Assembly: GCA_008360955.1 (NCBI GenBank)
Contig: LUCM01006059.1
Location: forward strand, 186,001 to 250,000
Direction: 5' to 3'
DNA length: 64,000 nt
Source of the DNA: Fasciolopsis buskii
Taxonomy: Eukaryota > Platyhelminthes > Trematoda > Plagiorchiida > Fasciolidae
A program made the translations under genes and the position numbers. Below, one piece after another: positions 1 through 12,070 of the stretch; within the stretch, counting starts at the first letter, position 1; each line of letters begins with the position of its first letter. The notes beneath the pieces were generated by a model. That model worked only from the letters and a program-made list of their open reading frames with translations. It was not told where the DNA came from and searched no databases.

Positions 1-901
1 TACAAGAATGTCTAATAGTAAAAAGCAGCAGGGCACTGATAACCCAGTGGCTATGCTGCTTCCATCACCGTCAGTCCTTTACGATGTACGTCCCAGTTTG
101 GGCATGATGAATAGACCTACGGATGGTTTCTAACAAGCCTGATGGAAAAGTTGCATAGTAGTGCTACTATGACTTCCCATGTAAAGTTGGGTCATGCTTG
201 GTGAATCACTGGAAGAGCGCATGGAGCCCCTTGATATTTAAAACATAAATCTAATCAACCATTAGTCTACCTGAGTGAATTTTTTCGCGCGACCCACCAC
301 CGGCACTCACTTCGAACTCAAATCAGAACCCTCATGCAGTTACTTGCTATTTCTTCGCTTTTGCGCACAAGACAAAAGGAAGATATAAGTTACACGGTGC
401 TAGCATTTCGTTTATGATCGTGAATAGAAATCACAACAAACGTGTTGAATTTAGCCAATTTTTGTAGTGCTGGACACCAGCCGATCTAACACTCTATCTT
501 CTGATACAACTGACTCGGGTATCATAGAGCTTCAAGTGCAGTACGGTAGTTTGAAATTCGACAGTCCGACACAATCAGTTCCATTTGAGAGACGATTCTG
601 GCTTGGCTCTTTTTGAAAGTCCAACTTGTTCCAAATATTTGCTCCTTGGAGATAAACTAGTCTGCTCCGGTTTTATCTTTGAAAAAAAGAACAAAAATTA
701 GCACAGGCCAAAGATGGCTTAGTTCATTGTGTTTCCAATCCCGCTAAATCCATTCATTTTTTATAGTGTGGCTAACGATTAACTATCTTACCGAATTGCT
801 TTATCCATTCACCCACTCACTCACTCATCCATTCATTTATTCATCCGCACAACCATTCCTACACAAATGCGTTTATTTATCCATCCATTCTCCAATTTCA
901 G
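1..901. other. Intron / upstream flank of exon 1
   Basis: This is presumably the intron upstream of the first recognised exon. Positions 790-900 form a degenerate pyrimidine-rich tetranucleotide tract (CATT, CATC, CACT units) that ends in the acceptor of exon 1. A short open stretch at 468-535 follows a good acceptor (T-rich, then TAG) and could be an exon joining exon 1 in phase 0 at CAA|GTGCAG. Its peptide (around TTDSGIIEL) could be the C'-E part of FN3 domain 2, but the donor is weak. Nothing else is recognised. Confidence 0.4.
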
Positions 902-958
902 TCCCAAACATCTTACGTGTTAACAGGCCTCGGGCCGGATACTCTCTATCGGGTGCAG
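902..958 (+). CDS. ANOS1: Anosmin-1-like, exon 1 of window: FN3 domain 2, E-F strands
   Basis: A 57-nt exon in phase 0/0. The acceptor is a long pyrimidine tract ending TTTCAG, and the donor is CAG|GTAGAT. The 19-residue peptide SQTSYVLTGLGPDTLYRVQ is a textbook FN3 E-strand/E-F corner/F-strand: alternating hydrophobics, Leu before the Gly/Pro turn, then the conserved Tyr of the F strand. It joins exon 2 to complete the sheet. By recall, human anosmin-1 domain 2 has the equivalent SVILEKLQPDCDYVVELQA, and the fourth human domain also has an HYVLT...TLYRLEV stretch. The start of the domain is not in this exon, so one or more exons lie upstream. Confidence 0.75.
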
Positions 959-1971
959 GTAGATTTCCCTTTTTTTCGTGTATTTGCGACCTTTTTACTT
1001 TTAAAACTTTTTGGGAATGGCCGATCATGGAGCTGCTGAAATACTGACTTTTTCCAATTTGACGTTAATCGAATTCAATTATCAAGGATATTTGGTTGTG
1101 ATGAACAGGTTAGTCATAGGATTCTTCTGATTTCCGAGGGTTATGTCAAAGATTGCAAATTTTCCGTTCACCGTTGTCCCTCCTAAAGCAAAATACATCG
1201 GTCTCTCCCACTCTTTGTGTGTGTAAGCTTGAATCAAGAGTCTATACCGCTGTTCAAGGCGAATTCCCAACGTTGGAAACATTTCAACTGTTTTGTAGGG
1301 ACTCATTAACCGCAGAAAGTTAGGCCTGTACGCGCTCAGTGGACTACGATTGATAAGTTTTTGTTCATTCCTACTTGTGGGCGCATGGTGCAGTTCTGAT
1401 TCTAGAGGCGGGGGATATTTGCGGTCACAATAAGTCTGTCAGAACTAAACAGATAAAATTTATAGTGACCGTTAAGTTTATGATGGATAGGAATTATAAA
1501 CGTCATCAAATCAGGCACAAAAATTTGCTACAAAATTTTACTGGACGAGAAAAATTAAGTGCAGTCTGTGGCACCTACCTGAGAGGGAAAAACAAAAAGG
1601 GCTCCATTAACGACGACCACTGTCGTAGACAGGCGCTCACTGTTATCAGATCTGGACACGGTTGTTCGAATTTCGAGTCCCAATCGTAATACCAAAAACA
1701 GACTTGAGTATCGTTTTGTCTTTTGAAGAAGTAAAGGAAGTAGGATACTGTTGTTTGGATACTACCTTCCCAGTAGATATTCTGCAACTCCAAGGCCTGT
1801 TAATAAGTGACTATGCTCCGCTGATTATTGGCAATGTAACTAGCATAAAGGTTATTTGAAACACCTTCGAACACTTTGAATATGCTTGACAAAACGATAA
1901 GAAGTGCGAACTTGCAGCACTGCGTTTTAACAAATAAAAACGTTTTGCCTCAATCTCTTACAATTTCAAAG
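959..1971 (+). other. Intron 1
   Basis: Runs from GTAGAT to an acceptor at TTTCAAAG. No gene, RNA or clear mobile element is seen. Open stretches here on both strands look like chance. Confidence 0.6.
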
Positions 1972-2057
1972 GTGTTGGCAATGAGCTCTTGGGGTGCCGT
2001 TCAGCTCCGCTCCGAGCCGAGCCAGATTTTTCTCAAAACACCACCAATATCCCATGT

Positions 2058-2091
<34 letters not shown>

Positions 2092-2233
2092 CCAGCATCA
2101 GAATTCAGCGCTCGTGAAGATGAGCCAAAGTGGTATCCGGACTCACGAGACGGTGATCGAAGTCATTCCAATCCGGAGATATTTAGCTCAAATCTGAGCG
2201 ATAACAACAAAAATGAAGACCCTAACATTCCCG
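1972..2233 (+). CDS. ANOS1: Anosmin-1-like, exon 2: FN3 domain 2 G strand and Gln-rich linker
   Basis: A 262-nt exon in phase 0/1, donor CCG|GTGAGT. The first about 25 residues (VLAMSSWGAVQLRSEPSQI, then FLKTP) finish FN3 domain 2. The WG..xLxS pattern and the FxxTP exit fit the recalled human ITYWGQTRLKSA...F segment. A linker of about 60 residues follows: a run of 11 Gln encoded by (CAA)n at about 2059-2091, then an acidic, Asn/Ser/Asp/Lys-rich, low-complexity stretch with no predicted fold. Human anosmin-1 also has a charged linker here, though without poly-Gln as far as I recall. Length of the CAA run may vary between individuals. Confidence 0.72.
2059..2091 (+). repeat. (CAA)n microsatellite in coding sequence
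   Basis: An essentially pure CAA tract inside exon 2 that encodes the poly-Gln run between FN3 domains 2 and 3. Purity at the codon level (all CAA, no CAG) suggests recent expansion by slippage. Confidence 0.9.
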
Positions 2234-3728
2234 GTGAGTTGAGTTGTACGAAGAGAATTTTCAGTAAACCCTTTAACTCCTATCCAACTCATCGTTTGTC
2301 TGAAATGCATGAACCTCTCCTAGTTTTTGTTTGGGATCAAGTCATAAGAGGGTTGGATTTGTAATATTTTATTACTACGGCCATCGAATGCCGGTTTACC
2401 ATCAGCGCAATAGTCTCAGCTGTTGAATACCACATCAGCTTTCATAGGTTGCTATATAGATGCGTAGTAAAATTTCTGCTCAGTTTTCTAGGGTTCTTTG
2501 GGAAGATGAACTAGACGTGACATCTCTGACACAAGTTGGCATGCAGTCCCTGTGCAATCAGAACCATAATGAAATAGCAAAGAACTAAAATGGACAAACG
2601 TTTTTATGGAATTCATGAAAGATGCCACGTCTGCCCATAATCCACATTCACTCCTTTGTTGATCCACCCCTATTCACACATTGTTTGTGGGCCTGGTACT
2701 GTCGGACCTAGTAAGTCGAAATAGAAGAACTCACAACAAGCTTTTAACTTAGGATCTGTTCAAGAGGACAGTAAGACAAACCTAAGTTCTTGTAATCCCC
2801 GGTATTCGGTAGCAAACTACTCAGTTCAGACTCCCTTTGTATGACACCAAGTATCCTGATCACCCAGCCTGACCCGGAATACCCAGGACACAGATGCCGG
2901 TCAGCTTTGCGCCTCATACTTCGAACACCGCCTATGGTTGACCGACTATCAAAAGCCGCTCGGCTGGGTAGAAAGCGACGGTGATGGAGGCATTTCCACC
3001 GGAAGATAAAAATTATGACTTCCTCATCAGTGGCTTTGTGACAAAGAAGGACACTTGACACTATAAAAAATTTCAGATTGAGTGGCTATCTTGTAGCTTG
3101 ATATGTGTAACTCTAAAACGCTGAATTACCAAGCTGCTGGAAGTATGAAGGGGGATGAAATGTTTGTTTTCAGGGGTTGTCAGTCTACCATTGCGCCTGA
3201 ATCTTCCAAATAATGAGTATCGTTTCTGTAACTGACTAGTAATTGAGCATTTTAGTGCTTTGAATTTATATATAAGTTGCTTCGAAAGCTCAAGACCTTA
3301 GAAATCGTTAAAAATTGCTGTGGAATACGCAGTGTTCTATGGTTTTTAATGTTTGTTGCTATGATAAAGAGAAATACCAATAATGTACTCAAATGACACC
3401 GTACCACGTAAAGTTTGAATACGTTTTATGTGATAGTGAGAAGAATGACAGCCGACCTTCTTTCACTGAGCTCAAAATCAAATTATTCAAAAGAAATAGA
3501 GAAGCAGCCTGCAAATGAGTAGTGCAGTTCGTTTTTAACTAACCTCATGACATTACATAGGCGAGGTACATCTCCATCAGAATAAACCTAGTCATATCTT
3601 TTCAATTTAATCTTTATCTATTATATTTTCCGTTTCTATTCATGGAAGCAGTTCCCAGATTTAGTTGCTGTTGCAACAATAATTGCTACTACTACGCCCA
3701 TTACTACTATTACTGATACACAATTGAA

Positions 3729-3764
<36 letters not shown>

Positions 3765-4232
3765 GCTACTACTACTACTACTACTACCACTAGACTAACT
3801 ATTTCTACCAGTAATCTTTTAGCCAGATCTTAGGACAACGTTGCCAAAGTAGTATTTTTAAAGAGCAGAAGGAAACAATGGCTCTGAAAACCAGAGATTG
3901 CCGCAGAATGAATTTGCAGCCCGAGAAAACAACATCATGTGTAGGAACTTTGGAGCGTGAAAAGTCTATAGAGGGATGTGATACGAATAAGAAATTTTGT
4001 GAAAATTGGCCGGAATGTATCATCTGAACAACAGGAATGCAGTCCAAATGTCTTGCATTGAAAAAGCAGCAAACATTTCTTAGTACATCCTCAAACGTCA
4101 CACCAAACTCATTGTGTTCATCAAAATAGAGCTAGAGCTGACTATCATTTGAGTCTAACAGGTACTGGGTTGAAACATTAGTGGTTAAATTCGTCGAATA
4201 TCATTTATTCTACTTCTGCTCTTCTTTTTAAG
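2234..4232 (+). other. Intron 2
   Basis: Runs from GTGAGT to a T-rich acceptor ending TTTTTAAG. It contains a CTA trinucleotide microsatellite near its 3' end and otherwise nothing recognised. Confidence 0.6.
3728..3791 (+). repeat. (CTA)n trinucleotide microsatellite
   Basis: About 20 CTA/ACT units with two single-base interruptions (one CTG, one CCA). The preceding 60 bases hold looser ACTAC/TACT units, so the tract appears to have grown from a degenerate seed. Confidence 0.9.
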
Positions 4233-4448
4233 ACCACGTTATGGCATGTATTTGCGAGGGAACTAGTAAAAGTGAAATACTCCCACTGATGATGTCACGT
4301 GACCAGGAAAACATTAACGGCGGAACGCGGCTTCAGATGCACACGGATCCGGCTATCTACGATGGTTCTGACTTGCGCGTTCGTCTTGAGTTGACAAAAC
4401 CATTTCAGCAAGCAGATTTATCAACAAGATCAGCCATGACAAATACAG
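4233..4448 (+). CDS. ANOS1: Anosmin-1-like, exon 3: linker and FN3 domain 3, A-B strands
   Basis: A 216-nt exon in phase 1/1, acceptor TTTTTAAG, donor ACAG|GTAAGT. After about 30 residues of linker it reads through TDPAIYDGSDLRVRLELTK. This aligns with the recalled human segment APFYQDGQLQVKVYWKK: a turn with Tyr-Asp-Gly, then an alternating B strand. The B-strand Trp of a typical FN3 domain is replaced here. The exon ends in a Ser/Thr-rich loop that continues in exon 4, so domain 3 is split across two exons. Confidence 0.68.
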
Positions 4449-7294
4449 GTAAGTTAGCGTCAACTTTATTCCGAGTATGTTTTTGGGCGATAATTCAAGC
4501 TGGTGCAGACCGACTTTTGTTAACTGGCAAGTGTTTATACGAACAGTCGAAAGGTCACCTTGAAGTTCTTTGTCAATGTTTTGCATATTTATGAAACTTT
4601 TGATTAAAACTGGAATAAATTTTTACTGACGAATTTCGTTAAATAAATAAACGCGGTCCATTTTAGTCTCTTTCGCCAAGAATCCTAGTGAGTGATACAA
4701 TTTATAGCATTGCGACTAACATACGAAACCAAGTACTGTAAGAGACGAACCGTTCACCTACATTGATTACTCTCGAAATTTATACTCACTAACAGAGGCC
4801 AACCCGGAAACATTCCAAAGGCCGTTCAGGACAACCGAAATCAATCTACGCAAATGAATATTTAATGTTGTCTACTCACTCTTTAAGTGATACACCAACA
4901 CAAACTTGGGTTCGCTGATTGGGTGAGCCTCTTGTACTTCAACTCAAATGAAAATAATCCAGAAACCATCACACTGTTGGTATATATGTAGTAGGTTTCA
5001 AAGGCACTGTTAGCGATAACAAAACAACGGGGTTACCTGTTGAGTAAGCCAAACTCCATTGGTTCACCCGTTCCTGATGGCTTTTTACTCGAGTACAGAC
5101 TAGACAAGACTGAGTGTTCATTATCTATTAAGTTTGATGCGCTCTCAGCATGGATATAGAAGCATGAAACCGTACACTATTAAACTATCCGAAATCAGGA
5201 TTTCGCACTTGGCTCTAACCAGTGAAGACAAAGAACAAGTGTCTGGGATTTCTTGGGAACCAACGGTGTAATAGCTTCATTACGTCCAAGCTCAGATGTC
5301 AGGGAAACAAACGGCGGGTTTTACAAAAATCCACAACGAATGAGTACTGTCGCAAACCTGAGGTTTACAGCCTTAGCAACCCAGCCCTCTAGAACCGCCA
5401 AATGTTTGTTTTCAACAGAAACTGGATGACCAGTGCTGAAGTTCCCTGCGCAAGTGTGAAAACGCAGCAGAAATCCACGATTAAGGCATTTGTTTAAGTA
5501 TCGGTGGCATGTTTACCCCGACGCTTGTATCATTAGTAGGCCTCTGACTTTCGAAACCTGTTCACATAATAGAAGCGAGCGCCTAACGTTTCAAACAAGC
5601 ACTTTTGAAGTGCAGTTGATCAACGAAGATAAATTCACTTGGAATATGCTTTAAAAGCCGGTCGGATCAGGGCTGTTTGCCTTCTCACACAAAGCACTTA
5701 CTACAACTCACTACGCGATAGCAACATAACAATAGTCACTATTATCTCTTCCAGAAACCCATATCCAAAACCGAGAAAATTGAGAAGGTAGAGATGAATG
5801 ATTGGTTTGACGTTGCATGAATGTCCTATTCCACCAAACAACTGAGGCACAACCGGATTTCACAGAAATGAAATTTCATTCTAATGAATCCAATGAATCC
5901 ATTTAGCCTCCGCTCGAGTAAATTGTTTCTGTTATTGGCCCACTGCTTTCCTCCGTATTACGACGCCTGTGGAGAACTGGAAGTAAACTATGCCACTCAG
6001 GAAGAAAAATTTGATTTCCCAACCAATGCCGTTTACATTAATCATCTCCGATCTCACATCGTAAGGGCACAAAGGACTGTGACAAGACGATTGAGTTAAC
6101 TAATTCCGGAAAAGTTAGTAAAAAAGAAAGTCCAGTCCAGCAAAAGAACCATGAAAATTGTGAGGATTTTAATCAGAATGTTTTTAGGAAGTGATATGGT
6201 GGTGATGGTGGTGATGAGGATAGTGAGGTTTTGCGTCATACAGTTGCGTCCCAAAATGGGTAGCATGTTTTGGGATGGCGAAATGACTATGAATGAACAG
6301 CAAGCGATATCAATGATAATGTCAAAATCGCATTATATGATCCGATATCAGCTCTACCATCAAAACACCACCAAATAAAGTGGATGAGGAGTTTTCCCCA
6401 ACGCCTGAAACAGGTAGCAAAAAATATAAATACATTTCATATCCCACTGCTTGCTGATTGATCTGAACAGAACACTAGGCCGCAGTGTTCTTCTTGTCCC
6501 TACCCAGCTAGGCAGTTGAATCAACGACTCAGTAAAGGTCGTATCAATAAGCGCTAGACGAATAAACCCATTTATATAGGTTAGCAGAGGAAGAATGCTC
6601 CCACAGTCTTGGGAGTAATTTAAGGCATTTTGTCAGAAACAGGTTGCAATGAGTGCCACTCAATCGGAGAAACTTCAGGATCTCAAGTGGATCATGTAGC
6701 GCTTTCTGCATTTATCCGTACGAGATATGTGCCATGTTGGTGTGCAATCCTTTAGATTGTTTCCCATTAGTGATTTTCCGATTGCCCAATCCCAAATGAA
6801 AAAGGTCAAGTACAGAAACTGTATCCACATTAGGCCAGAAATCCTAGTTTGCGAAAAAGGAACAGATTGTCACATGTACTGCAAGTATTGATTGTCTAAC
6901 TAAATAGATGAGTAGAACCGGGTGGATTGGCTTAGAACATGCCAACGGCTAGTTGGTTTGCGGGCTAGAATGAAGGATAGCCAATGTTATCATTCACTGA
7001 TAAGCGTGAGAGTGACATGAAAATGGAACGATTGGGCAAGGGACATGGGTCATAACCACACTGCTGTCTAGAATAAACGAAAATGTCGTCGTTGACGAAT
7101 ACCTTATTAATGGCACATTTTCTGAGAAATTTTCAACTTCCGGATTATGCAAATGCCTACTGAGGATTTTAAGTCAGCAATGGATAACAGTGCGTCATGA
7201 GAGGAAGAGAAGAAAGCGAGTACCTGTAATTTTAGGTTCCGTGCAACAGATTCAAACTAATTACTAAATTTTAATCTGTAGCTACTTCTGTGAG
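4449..7294 (+). other. Intron 3
   Basis: Runs from a consensus GTAAGT to the AG just before exon 4. No mobile element or second gene is recognised. A short GGTGAT-rich patch lies near 6196-6225. Open stretches at 5884-6099 and 6151-6378 have no family resemblance. Confidence 0.55.
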
Positions 7295-7822
7295 TGGCAA
7301 GTATACCACAAAACTTTTTACTACATTGTACAGAACATCTACCTCTACAACATCAGTCCAAGCAAAACCTCCAATTTATCGTACGGTGGACACCACAAGT
7401 GTGCATAGAAACTCAAACCAGCATCCAGAAACGTGACATGATCATCAAACCGGCAGATCTGGAGGAAGAGTCTACTGATTCAGCATCAAGGAGGCCAGCG
7501 AATGGCGAATCTCAATTCATGGCGCTCATGAAAATGGCTAGTGATGCATTCGGCACCCAATCTGGGCTAATCAGTCTTAATTCCGTGCGTCGAAGCCAAT
7601 CAAATGACAGCACACTTTTATATGGTGAGATGCAACTGACTCGATTGCAACCAAACTGTCGCTACTTGATCCGTGTTTATAATGTGGCCTCGACAACGCA
7701 ATCGGACGTCAACAGTGATCGGGGAAAAAGTCGCGTACAACTGGCAGCTTGTCTGTGTACTCCAACATGCACAAAGATCAAACTAGCCCCGTGGGTTAGG
7801 CCACTGAGTTGTTATACGCAAG
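7295..7822 (+). CDS. ANOS1: Anosmin-1-like, exon 4: FN3 domain 3, C-G strands with insertion
   Basis: A 528-nt exon in phase 1/1. The start is fixed by phase: only the AG at 7293-7294 keeps the frame and avoids the TGA at 7291. The donor is CAAG|GTAAGA. The C strand FIVRWTPQVC matches the recalled human YHVRWFPEAC. An insertion of about 70 residues rich in Ser, Glu and Met follows, then the E-F strands as MQLTRLQPNCRYLIRVYNV (human ILQDLSFSCKYKVTVQPI). The G region holds CLCTPTC and a last SC pair. These extra cysteines at the C strand, F strand and after the G strand are the mark of anosmin domain 3 and are not usual in FN3 domains, so disulfides are likely. The large C'-E insertion is absent from vertebrates. 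Confidence 0.75.
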
Positions 7823-10800
7823 GTAAGAATTACATCTGCCATACAGCAGCAAGTTGATTACTGACTGCGTGCTTGTGTGCATGTCGGTTTCACTTTCCAT
7901 TCACTGATCCAAGGATATGGATGAAACGGCCAGGTGGAAAGCTGGCTCGATTATTTTATGTTGTGTACTAGAATGTATAAGATATACTCCTGTGGAAAAC
8001 ATGGCAGTGCCCAAACTCGAACTTTACGGACTCCCCACGTAGTTTAAACTAATGTGGGATGAGAAACTGCAATCTTCGAAAATCACCGGTTCAATCTGCC
8101 TCATATCTTATATTTGCATCCATAAGTTTGAGAAGTCAAAGTTTTCACCTGTCAAACAGTTCCTCGTGTTTACCATCAAAAGCATTCGGGCTATAAATGA
8201 AATCGATCTAATCAATACCACACAGACTTCCGTATTTCAACTAACGTGGTTGATAACAAACCGAATCAGGCCCAAGTGATTCGAGATATTTACGTCAACG
8301 CTTTTGGGAAGTGAAACCGACTACTACTTAGCTGTCCTGCTTACCGTCACCGCGATGACCCTGCTTCAGCAGGAGTCCCTGCTTCCGAATATTGGACAAT
8401 CAGTGGTGAATTCTGTCCGCCGTTATTTATTTGTGTTCACCTGTGGGTGTGAAAATCACTTTCTTGAAACCGAAAAAACTCCGAAAAGCTAACGAATCCT
8501 GCCGTGGACAAGCGGATAAGGTCATGGCACTTGGGCGCTTGGGTGCAAATCTTCCCATCACCGGTCAGCTTCCCCACTTGGCAACATTCTGTTGGCCGTA
8601 GCTCTCTTCCTGAAAAATGATGTTCATTGTTATTTCATTAATAAGGAAAGTAAACGATAGAGGAATAAAAGTAATTTTATAAAACCCATGGATAAGGGAA
8701 CTAAAATAATTGACAACACTACCCGGGGAACAATCCGTTGGGCACCACCAGGAGTCTGTATTCCTTTTTGAGGAAAAACTTGGCAATCTGGTACAAATAT
8801 AAAAGGGACATCACCACTCGTGCACTGATTACGGGAAGTAGTTCGAGAAGTGTGGGAGAAAAGAACTGATCGGTTATAGTTCATTGAACTGCGCAAAGTG
8901 TCCGTTCCATGAATATAATGGTGGAGTAAACAAACTCTCCGGAATTAAACCCTTGCAATAGACATTTATTACCCTTAACATTTTTTGTGAGTTGCAAAAA
9001 CAGAACGCCCCTTAGTCAGCAGTTTCGTGCACTAATCTCCGAAACCCAGATAGCAGTTGCTCCTTTTTGCTACAACAAGGCTGGTGCGAAAAGACGTAGC
9101 AGTTAGTGGAAATGGTAAAATGTGTAGAAAAGCTGCAGCCTATTAATTTGTGCACAAACATGTACAATTGCAGTTCGGTGAAATTCGCAAAACAACCCTA
9201 ATAGACAAATAGCTGATCAAATCCGCCTGGGCTCTGTAAGACCAACAACATTTTCAAGCTAATCTGAATGAACAAATTTGGATAATAGGAAAACCGGACC
9301 CAATCAATGGACATCATCAGTACAGTCTGTGGAGGTTATCTGAAAATAGATCGTTGGTCTTACAACGGTCGGTGGGCGAATGTCCACAGTTTTAGTCAAA
9401 GTGACGGATTAACTACTGTTAAGCTTCAGAGTTGACTGATTTTCAAATTAGCTGAGACTTGGTAAAACAAAATATTGGAACGATTTTCACGGCAAAAAAG
9501 AGCACCGCTTGTGCTGTGGAAATCAGAAGAAAATCACCTGTTTGCAATGGAGTGAAAATCGGTCAGTTAATGGAATTCACAGTGGTAATGGAAATTGGAG
9601 CTGCTGCTACCTTTGTTGATGTTTTTGCTGTCGATCGGCACCTGAACAAAAGAGAAGCAGAAATGTGAAATTAATACAGAACAAGTTGATAGAATTCCAT
9701 ACTTGATACAGTCAATTTAGAATAATCGGAACTTAGGCTTACCGAGATGAGTTGTGCTCTATGCTAATGTCTATGTGATCGGACTGCTTGAATATTGGGC
9801 AATCTTGAGCCGGAAAAGAGCATTCAAAATAAGTTGAAAGCAGACAAGTTATAGATAAATAGAACACGGCAAAGGACTTCATTGGATGACACTGACAAAG
9901 ATCTAGCAATGAGAAAGCATGAAATGTAACTTTCCGTGCAAAGGAACTCGGTTTTGCATACTAACACTAAAATAAGTCATAACAACTCCCAGATTTCATA
10001 TCATTCAGCTTACAATGCTGAAGCTGGAATGCTGCAATCGGTACGAAATCGGGCAATTGTTGCTACTACCGCGATGGTAGCCCATGTTTCCTAGCCCAAA
10101 TATCCCACAAGCTTAGCTATTACTGATTCCCATTCAGTCAAACAACGAATTTTCTGTTCCGTATTTCATCCCATTCAATCACAACTTTATACAAAAATTT
10201 TCACTTTGGTGCAATGTCTTGAAGGAATTCCATGCTACGAACTATGCTGATGAATTACTGGGTCTATGGAATAAATGAACAGATAAAATGTTTTAGTACA
10301 AAAAACTGATTTGAGCTGAGAAGTTAAGAAACGAAATTTTTAAATATTGCGAGGGAACCCTAAGTATGGATCACATAAATATCACCAATGCTGGAGTAGG
10401 AACGGTAAACGAATCACCGAAGAAACCATTGATGCTGCTTTACGCTAGGTGCAAGGTTGCGCCGGAAGTATCAATAAAAACAGAATCCAGTTGCGGGTTC
10501 ATCACGATAAAATTTTATTTGTTTTGATCACGCAAAGCTCCCGCGATAAGCTGCGCGAATCTTTTCCTGAAGGCACCGTGCACATGAATAGTCTGCTCGT
10601 TGGTAACGTGCACAAGAGAGATTTTGGTAGTCGATTTGGATAGGTGACTAACAATATTCTTTTCCAACATCCATGTGATGAAAAACAGCTCGCCTAACGT
10701 TTTAGTCTATGCCTTTGCATTTTAGTGACTTTTAACTGACTTTCTGCGCTAGTCATTTGAGAAGAAACAGTGACAGATTGACAGAGTGACATAGTGAACC

Positions 10801-11068
10801 ATCACTTGATGGACTGGTTAATAAAGTTTCTTACTTTGCCGGTAGTCAAGAGCTATTGATGATGATAAACTTTAAAGATGCTGGTCCCCACTCCTCATCT
10901 GTTGAGTAGCGGCAGGCCTTTTCAACGGAACCACGTTAGATATTCTTTGTGATGCATAGCGGAGAAATGGTACGAGTCTGTAAATTCGTTCTCATTTAAT
11001 TCCTAATCTCTATGCTGTCTTAGCAACATTCGTCCTTGTTATCTAGCCCACTTTTTTGTCCTTTTCAG
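7823..11068 (+). other. Intron 4
   Basis: Runs from GTAAGA to the strong acceptor CCTTTTCAG. It contains an old SINE copy near 8500-8671 and a short open stretch at 9459-9668 with a faint integrin-beta-like motif. The rest shows nothing recognisable. Confidence 0.55.
8500..8671 (+). mobile_element. tRNA-derived SINE, degraded copy
   Basis: Shares its layout with the better copies near 39.6 kb (+) and 59.9 kb (-): a tRNA-like head (GTGGACAAGCGGATAAGGTC corresponds to the A-box side), a decayed B box (GGTGCAAATCTTCC), a CACCGGTCA...CCCCACTTGGCAAC body, GGCCG, then TCCTGAAAAATGATG and a purine-rich, A-rich tail with ATTTCATTAAT. It lies in intron 4 of the anosmin-like gene. Degradation indicates an old insertion. 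Confidence 0.65.
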
Positions 11069-11306
11069 AGAAACGAACTTTGCCTGAGCCACAAAAGCTA
11101 ACTCATCTGCTCGTTCGAACGACTCCTCTTTCGTACAACATCACCTGGTTACCAAGTCTTTCTGGGGCTAAGGATCTTCCACGTCCGCACACAAACGGCT
11201 CAAAGCAGACTGATGATATCGAAGGCTCTAAAGGGCACCGCACTGCTGATCAATCCTCTGCATCTGATTTTAATTCAATCAACCCAATGCACGATGTACA
11301 TTATAG
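11069..11306 (+). CDS. ANOS1: Anosmin-1-like, exon 5: FN3 domain 4, A-C strands
   Basis: A 238-nt exon in phase 1/2 with a strong acceptor (TTTTTTGTCCTTTTCAG) and donor TATAG|GTAGGA. It opens with EKRTLPEPQKLTHLLVR and the B strand SYNITWLPS, which carries the conserved core Trp. The recalled human fourth domain starts LAKPENLSASFIV and has a matching HFSW. About 45 residues rich in Ser, Asp, Gly and His, not expected in a standard B-C loop, precede the start of the C strand (VHY). The split codon is completed by the next exon. Confidence 0.72.
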
Positions 11307-11869
11307 GTAGGAACTAATTCGAAATAATCAATACCAGGTCAAATCTGGTTTCTCGCAGCTGGTACGCCGGTAAAAGTATTATTTCACTGTTTCATGGAAT
11401 TCTCCTGTCTCATGTGATGTGTTGCATCTGCATTGAAAAGAACATAGTTGGACCGTCTATGATGAAAACGAGAAAAGGCGTTTGCTCCGGAAAAAAATAT
11501 TTCGGTAGTTTTTGACCTATATGGATATATTTCGAATCTACTGATTTTGCCGCCAGACGTTCTTTTTAGGTATGAACTAATTGCTACCAGTGTACAATGT
11601 TCCGATGTTTTCAAAATTTACGAGGTACATCGTAGTTTTAATGAATATCTTGTGCTGGTTTGAATTTCTCTCTTAATAAACATAAGCAAACGGTCACCAA
11701 GGTGAACTCACCCAAGCATGTAAACTGAGAGAAATGTTGATATTTACAAATGTCTCAAACTTGGTAACAAAATTTTAGGGTTGCACAGACAACTACTAAC
11801 TGGCTTAGCCAATCACCAGTAATCACTATTTCCTACTATACTGATTAATAGGAAAATCCTGCTTTGGTA

Positions 11870-12070
11870 GTCAAATTGCCAAAAACGTTTACTGTAGTGG
11901 GCGCCATGTGCTTGAGCAATTTGTACGGATAACCAGTGGTCCCTAAATGAAATGTCCCAACACCTTTCGGCTTCGCGTCGTGGAACAGCTGGTGGCACCC
12001 ACCGGGGAAAAATACGTAGGATGTGTCCATACGGGTTCGAATCCAGCCGGGGTCGAAGACTTCTCACAGT
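11870..12070. repeat. Repeat-like GC-richer block with a pol III B-box motif
   Basis: GC-richer than its surroundings. It holds GGTTCGAATCC at 12034-12044 inside CGGGTTCGAATCCAGCCGGG, a perfect B-box sequence. No A box is evident, and long open stretches run on both strands, which is usual for dispersed repeats here. It does not share the body of the SINE copies at 39.6 and 59.9 kb, so if mobile it is another family. No second copy was found in the window. Confidence 0.35.

Noticed and set aside
3728..3791. CRISPR-like array
   Set aside because: A simple trinucleotide microsatellite without spacers.
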